DNA from: Alligator mississippiensis
Taxonomy: Eukaryota; Chordata; Crocodylia; Alligatoridae
Direction: 5' to 3'
DNA: 64,000 bases
Assembly (NCBI RefSeq): GCF_030867095.1
Contig: NC_081824.1
Span: 148,519,433-148,583,432, forward strand
Shown: positions 36,791 to 64,000 of the stretch, piece by piece
How positions within the stretch are numbered: the stretch's first letter is position 1
Layout: the number at the start of each line of letters is the position of its first letter
The notes under the pieces: generated by a model
Databases searched by the model: none
What the model saw: only the letters and a program-made list of their open reading frames with translations
Told to the model about the DNA's origin: nothing
Translations under genes and position numbers: made by a program

Positions 36791-38954
36791 CAGCTAAACC
36801 AAAGGTACAGGCAGCAACTAAGCAAATGTAGGGAGTATCATGTATCCATTAAGGCAGCTCTCTGAAAGGCTGTATAGATAGAGAACCTGCAGACTGACTG
36901 TGTTAAAACATCTTTTGAGGCTTGATTACCAGCATGCTTAAAAGAGCAACAGAATGCTGGATTGCACATTTTATTTGATCTTTACAGAATATACTCCCCA
37001 CATTTTAGTCCATTCTCCAGTCATTTCTTGTTAAGACAGACCGGTATTTCAAAGTGATGGAAATGTTTAAGTCATTGCTAAGCAAAAATTAGCCTCTTAA
37101 AACATTTTAAAGCTAGTGTTTGTGCACAGTTGGTTATTGAGCATCAGGTTGGGTATAACCAGTGCAAATGTGTTAGCTCTAGATATATTAATTTTACAGG
37201 AATCTAGATTTAAGTTAAATTTAATTAGGGTTATCACAAGAGACAGAGCTTTTTTAGTAGAAAAATTAACTTAAAAAAAACACTAATTAATTTGTATTGT
37301 AGTAGTCTCCAGGGATCCTATCCCAAACCAGGGCTCTACTATGCTAGGTTCTATATAAGCCTGGCATAGATGGATAACATTTCATAACTTTAGAGAGGAA
37401 AAAAGGCATAATTTGGTTGGTTTTTAATCTGTGGCAGATCTCTGCTATCTCTCTTGACACTTCCTCACTGACCTCAGGATTATTGTTCTTAAGACAGCAA
37501 ACTTAAAAAAAACAACCTGATGTGAACTGGAATTTAGGGAACATGAAATCCTCTAGAATGGATTGTGGTGCGTATGGGTTAAATTGGGTCTCTGATTTCT
37601 TATCCCATTTTCTGGGTTAGTTTTTCTGACTCCTTTGTTCCTATGAGTTCTTTGCTTCTCCCAGCCACTCCTCTTCCCTGTCTCTCCTCCCTTTTGCCTT
37701 TTATATTCAAAACTGTCTTATACACTGCTCCCTGCATGCCAACTCACAGCATCTGATGAAGTAAGCTCTAGCCCACGAAAGCTTATGTTATAAGTTGCAA
37801 ATCTACCCTGCCTTCTGCCGATGTCTAGTAAGATCAAAGCTGTTTCTAATTATAAAAAGGTTTCAGCTATTTTTATTAGGCATTGAGTTCAGCACTGAAA
37901 ATGAATCAAGAGCAAACAGCTACTTTGGAACACAGAATGATTAATACTTCAGTAAGATCTAAATTGATGCTTCATTTTCAATAGTTCATTGGTAGTCAGG
38001 AGATATTTTCAGAGCTCAGAGCGAACAGATTTCTCGGGATGCAAAATGATATAAATTATTCAAAGGGAAGATTGAAATTTTATATACAAGAAGGATAAAT
38101 CTGTATGAATAAATACTAAATAGGTCCATTACATATGTCAGGCTGTGGGGCAGACGGTTCCATTCGTAATGTATAGTAAACTTAGCTGAGAACGTATGGA
38201 TGTTTTGCATAGGCCAACAGTATAGGAAGGACAAAAAAAAAAATCAGGTCTTGGTCAGGAGTAATGCAAGATTTGCTGGACCTTTGGTTCATGTAATCCA
38301 GATGTTTACATTCCATAGTTATAATAAAGAAAAGCATATGGAAATAAATCCAGTGGTAACAAGAACATGCATAGTAAGGCATATTGATAAGCATATGCCC
38401 TTTACTGCCAGTCTGGATTGAAGTTATAAACATCTGTAGCCTGTTGGAACATATTACTTAACCTCTCAGATCAGAGAGAGACATGTAAGAAAATATGGAA
38501 CCTATGCTAGAGTTCTAAAATTTCATTTGCAAAAGTTATGTTCCCCATTTGGTTTCCTGTAATCTGATGGGGTTATTAAGTTTCAGCAAAGCATGAATAT
38601 CGTTCAATAACATGTTTTATGAAGAACTATTCTATACATTTCAAATGGAAAAAGTCCTAATAAAGTCATGTATACTTACTGCCCAGTGACCACAAGTCAG
38701 GGAATTTAAATAAAAGGGACAGCCATACGATGTATGATAACTTTCAGGAAATGCATCTTAAGACTTCATTACAAATAAATTAACTTTTTATTTGACAGGA
38801 GTCAAGCAAAGTAAATTGTGCCACTTTTTTTTTTTAAACTAAGAAGCTTATGAAACAATCAAGTTATCAGAGGCATTTGCAAACCATTTCAGTTTACAAG
38901 TTCCAGGCTGAGTAATCATCTGTGAAACCAAGCAATAAGAATAAGAACCACCAT
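36787..38954. other. Intergenic sequence downstream of GALNT2
   Basis: No gene is recognised. A repeat relic lies at 37748-37820. AT-rich sequence otherwise, with a few AATAAA-like words on the minus strand (for example near 38785) that could be additional GALNT2 polyadenylation sites. Confidence 0.5.
37748..37820 (+). repeat. Reptile interspersed repeat (catctgatgaagt...cacgaaagcttatg type)
   Basis: The sequence catctgatgaagtaagctc then gcccacgaaagcttatg is a well-known amniote repeat word pair, here joined to gcaaatctaccctgccttctg, which also occurs at 48383-48403. Superfamily not assigned. Confidence 0.6.
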
Positions 38955-38973
38955 CTTTTCTATAAAGTATTTC

Positions 38974-38979
38974 TTTATT
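38974..38979 (-). terminator. GALNT2: Candidate GALNT2 polyadenylation signal
   Basis: AATAAA on the minus strand (TTTATT on the plus strand), with a GT-rich element starting about 25 bases downstream. Best-supported end of the 3'UTR, though not the only AATAAA in the region. Confidence 0.5.
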
Positions 38980-39865
38980 TAAGTTAAACAATTTTCAAGG
39001 ATGGTTTCCATCTATAAAATGAGCAAAGTACAAGCTCTGTACAGCAGATTCTTTAAACGAACTCAAAAGACAATTTTCAAAATATGTTTTTTTGGGGGGT
39101 GGGTTAGGTGGGGGAGGGGAGGTGGAAAGGAAACCAGCAAAACAAACTTGCATGTACCATAATTTTTTCTTTTAAGACTAAGGGGAAAAGTTCTCAGAAG
39201 ACTCCACTACAGTTTGCTTCAAGGGCTCTTAATTTTTTTCTTAAAAATGGGCTGAATCCTGATGCTTTAAAAAATTAAAAAACAAGTAAATGACTTTGGC
39301 ACAGTGTCATGTAAACGTATCTAATAAAAGGATACCACTTCAGTTCTGCTCCCAAGGAACAGCAATGTGTTTTACACTATACAGCTCCTACGTTAAGGCC
39401 CACGCACACAGCATCCACAGGGGCTTAGAAATATATTCCTGTCTTACAATAGGTAGGCTGACATTCAAAACCCAGGGGAAGAAGGGAACAAAAATTAAGA
39501 CTTTTTGCTTGCAAAAAAACCCTGATTGTATAGGAGAGCTAAGAGTGAGGTCCATGCTCTTCTATGTTTTAATACTGATTTCAATTAGCAGTTGCTTGTC
39601 TGTTTAGTCACTGTAAGGACAATATGAATTTAGTGTACGTTCCTTTTAAAAATTCTCTTTTCAGACCAAGTAAACTTTAACCAATTTGCTGCTGAAGCCA
39701 CCATCCAAGAATTCAGCATTTATTTTCAAGAGGACTAAAAACTTCCATTGTGCACTACTTTTCTGAATCACTGAATCCCATACTTGAAGACCATTCCTCA
39801 GCAAATTCAAAGCTATGTAGGGGAAGGAAGGAATTCTGGAGATCGGTTTATCATACACTATAGAG

Positions 39866-39924
39866 ACTAGTTTATCCACTGTAGAGTAGAGACTAGTTAT
39901 CTGGAAACTAGTTTATCCACTGTA
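39866..39924. repeat. 18-bp direct repeat in the GALNT2 3'UTR
   Basis: The word actagtttatccactgta occurs at 39866-39883 and 39907-39924, 41 bases apart. A weaker third relative (gtttatcatacacta) lies just before, at about 39847. Small local tandem duplication. Confidence 0.8.
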
Positions 39925-41381
39925 TACCATCTTTAAACAGGCAAATCCCATGATTTTACTGGAAGGAAGATATGCAGCAATGTAAGGAAAAGGAAGATGT
40001 GTGTTGCATTGGCAGGAAAGCTGGATAGAGGAGAGAAGTGCTTCAGATTCAATCCCTTCCTTCACCATTGCCAATGCATCCAAAAGGAAGCCTTTGTGAA
40101 TCCCATAAATGCATGCCATTTTAACTGCAGCTGGCATGTCAGACATTTCTTGGCCTGTTATTTTAACGTCTGGCACTCAGAAGTAAAAGCCATTTTGCAT
40201 GGAAGAGTTCCATTTATTGTATAAATGCAGCCAAAGGAAACTGCAGCTCTTGAAATACTCTTTCAGAAACAGAAAAAGGGGGAAAAGCCACTGTACAGTA
40301 TAGTAAAGTATTTCTTCAGCTTTCTTCTTTATAAATCAACCCGCAGTCTGTCTGAGATCCATCATATTACCAAAGTCATTTATGTACTTGGCATCTTCAC
40401 TAATTTGTGATACTTACTAATGCTGGCACTGATTCTGTATTTTTCCTTTTAGTTTTAAAAGCTCGTTGAAGCAACTGTTGCTTTACCAAAGTATATAGTC
40501 TATGCATACATAAGAATGAGAGACCAAAGTCAGTGTCGACTCAGCTTTAACAGTATTATTTCAATATAAAAAAAATGACATCAGTTGCACTGAAGCTGTA
40601 AAATGTATTTTTTCTAAGGTTAAAAATATCATTTAGGATTGGCTGATACCCAAACTAGTTCTCAGAGCTATGCCTGGATCCATTTGAAACACTGTTCTGA
40701 GAAATAATTAAAAACAAAAAAACAACCCATGCAAGTTTATAAATTAAGCAAGTGCAATTCAGAGATTTTGTAGCTGCTCATCCTTGCAAATTAATGCTAT
40801 GATCTTATGCTATCTGTTGAGACTGACATTGCTGTTCCATCTTACCTTTAAAATTCAAAGGGGAGTTTAAGACAAAGAAATTAAGCTGATTAAGGCCCAA
40901 CAGAAAGCTGCGCTGAACCTCCATGGCTGCACCTGTGAAAGAGCCGCACCAAGTACACACTGTTTGTAATAAAAGAAAAGAGTATTTTGAAAATTAAGAG
41001 CTACAGAAATGTTCAAAACAAAATATCAAGTACGAGTTTTCTTATACCCCGAGCAATCGTGCTGAATTCTCAAACTGGAAGAGAGAATCCAAGCAAGGGC
41101 ATGTGCAGACACATTCGTTTGCCCTGCCATTTCCTCCTCTTCCTCCTCCTCCTGAGTTCCATAATCTTCAGTGAGGGTGAAGCACTATGAAATAGATCCC
41201 GTTTGCAAAACAAAAGCATCCAGTGTTTGCATGGACATTACGCTCAGCAGCACAAAATCTGCATCTACATAGAGTTCTGCTCTTTCATAGCATCTCAATC
41301 CAATTTCCAATTACCAATGTATGTTAACTGGCTTTGTTGATAGTTATTGGATGATGAAAATAGATATAAACAATTGGGAAC

Positions 41382-41385
<4 letters not shown>

Positions 41386-41460
<75 letters not shown>
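41386..41460. repeat. (TA)n microsatellite in the GALNT2 3'UTR
   Basis: About 37 uninterrupted TA units. The Tyr-Ile repeats translated across it on both strands are artefacts of the dinucleotide. Confidence 0.97.
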
Positions 41461-41464
<4 letters not shown>

Positions 41465-41978
41465 TTATATTTTGAGTCCATCATAGAAAAGTTCATATTC
41501 AAATATACCAAGCACACATGGAAAAAACCTTCAAAATGACACTTCAGTTTCTGGAAACCACAAATGATTTCTATGTAAATGGAGATTTCAAATGATCTTC
41601 TCCTAGCATTTTGCCCCACACCCTCCCCGCACCCAGCTCCCCTCCCTCCCTTTGTATTGAGATCCATTTTCTACTGTACATCAATTGTTCCTTGGGATGT
41701 TAATCATCTGCTGTGCAAGTAGTAAGCTGATGTCAGAAAGGAACTGGTAGGTCTTCACACAACAAAGGAACTGTGCTGCAGTTGTGTTCAGTGAGAATTG
41801 CAGTGGTCCAAGTCCCCTTGGTTCCCTTGTGTTTGCTTTAGTTCTCTCCTACTTTCAGATAAAGATGGAATACTGAGGTATATAAGTTCCGTGGAAAGTT
41901 TAAGAAATATATCAGTAATGTAATCAAAACTTTGCCCAACGTCTAGGAAGTGAAATGGCATTTTGCATGTAAGCCCTT

Positions 41979-63868
<21,890 letters not shown>

Positions 63869-64000
63869 TCACACATGACAAAAAAAAAAAAGTGTACATT
63901 TTGAAGCTTACCAAATGTTTACCAATCTCTCAACAATATATAACACAGTATTAAAATAAACAAAAAACAAAACACTTAGGCAAGTGCAAATGAACATTTG

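Larger units (their letters stand above)
38955..41978 (-). other. GALNT2: GALNT2 3'UTR (probable)
   Basis: Noncoding sequence after the stop, about 3.0 kb if it ends near the AATAAA at 38979-38974. That signal is followed on the minus strand by a GT-rich stretch (ggtggttcttattc), as expected for a polyadenylation site. Earlier AATAAA words lie at about 40217-40212 and 39724-39719, so shorter forms are possible. The UTR carries a long (TA)n tract, an 18-bp direct repeat and a C-rich stretch (39089-39125, G-rich on the + strand). Confidence 0.6.

Noticed and set aside
36605..36865. ORF with a His-Thr repeat at the CA microsatellite
   Set aside because: Dinucleotide artefact overlapping the antisense of CR1 ORF1.
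41321..41667. ORFs on both strands with long Tyr-Ile repeats
   Set aside because: They are translations of the (TA)n microsatellite in the GALNT2 3'UTR.

Overview
This is a vertebrate nuclear window holding the 3' ends of two convergent multi-exon genes, with about 31 kb of repeat-rich DNA between their stop codons. The CR1 LINEs, hAT elements with 8-bp target duplications, MIR/CORE-SINE remnants and palindromic MITEs ending in a motif like gtgcrtctacacgtg fit a reptile. A crocodilian is most likely; that is an inference from repeat style, not proof. There is no sign of bacterial, phage or CRISPR content. The long ORFs that are real are LINE reverse-transcriptase pieces.

Left (1-12085, + strand): the last three coding exons of PGBD5, a domesticated piggyBac-like transposase, at 1762-1959, 7086-7191 and 10714-10909. 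They join with GT-AG borders and matching phases into 165 C-terminal residues, followed by a probable 3'UTR. Earlier exons lie off the left edge.

Right (about 38950-64000, - strand): the last six coding exons of GALNT2, which starts mucin-type O-glycosylation in the Golgi. They lie at 63840-63714, 59949-59857, 59652-59569, 56513-56387, 46234-46115 and 42134-41979, and are followed by a 3'UTR of about 3 kb. They encode the end of the catalytic domain (the Mn-binding His and the mobile loop) and the whole ricin-type lectin domain, with no frame break. In human the same two genes are tail-to-tail neighbours on 1q42, so the arrangement looks conserved. No functional link between them is implied.

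Middle (12-39 kb): no host gene that I can support. It holds a nearly full-length but decayed CR1 (33.2-36.7 kb, - strand) with SGNH-hydrolase-like, endonuclease and reverse-transcriptase remnants, older CR1 pieces, two clear hAT insertions, MITEs, SINE relics and microsatellites. More repeats lie in the GALNT2 introns: a 5'-truncated CR1 at 49.3-50.1 kb, a third hAT at 44.0 kb, and MITEs at 43.1, 48.3, 53.9, 56.8, 62.4 and 63.0 kb. I found no new gene system. The most useful observations are the palindromic MITE group, the inverted-repeat tail of the large CR1, the apparent loss of the third catalytic Asp in PGBD5, and a CA repeat 63 bases upstream of a GALNT2 splice acceptor.
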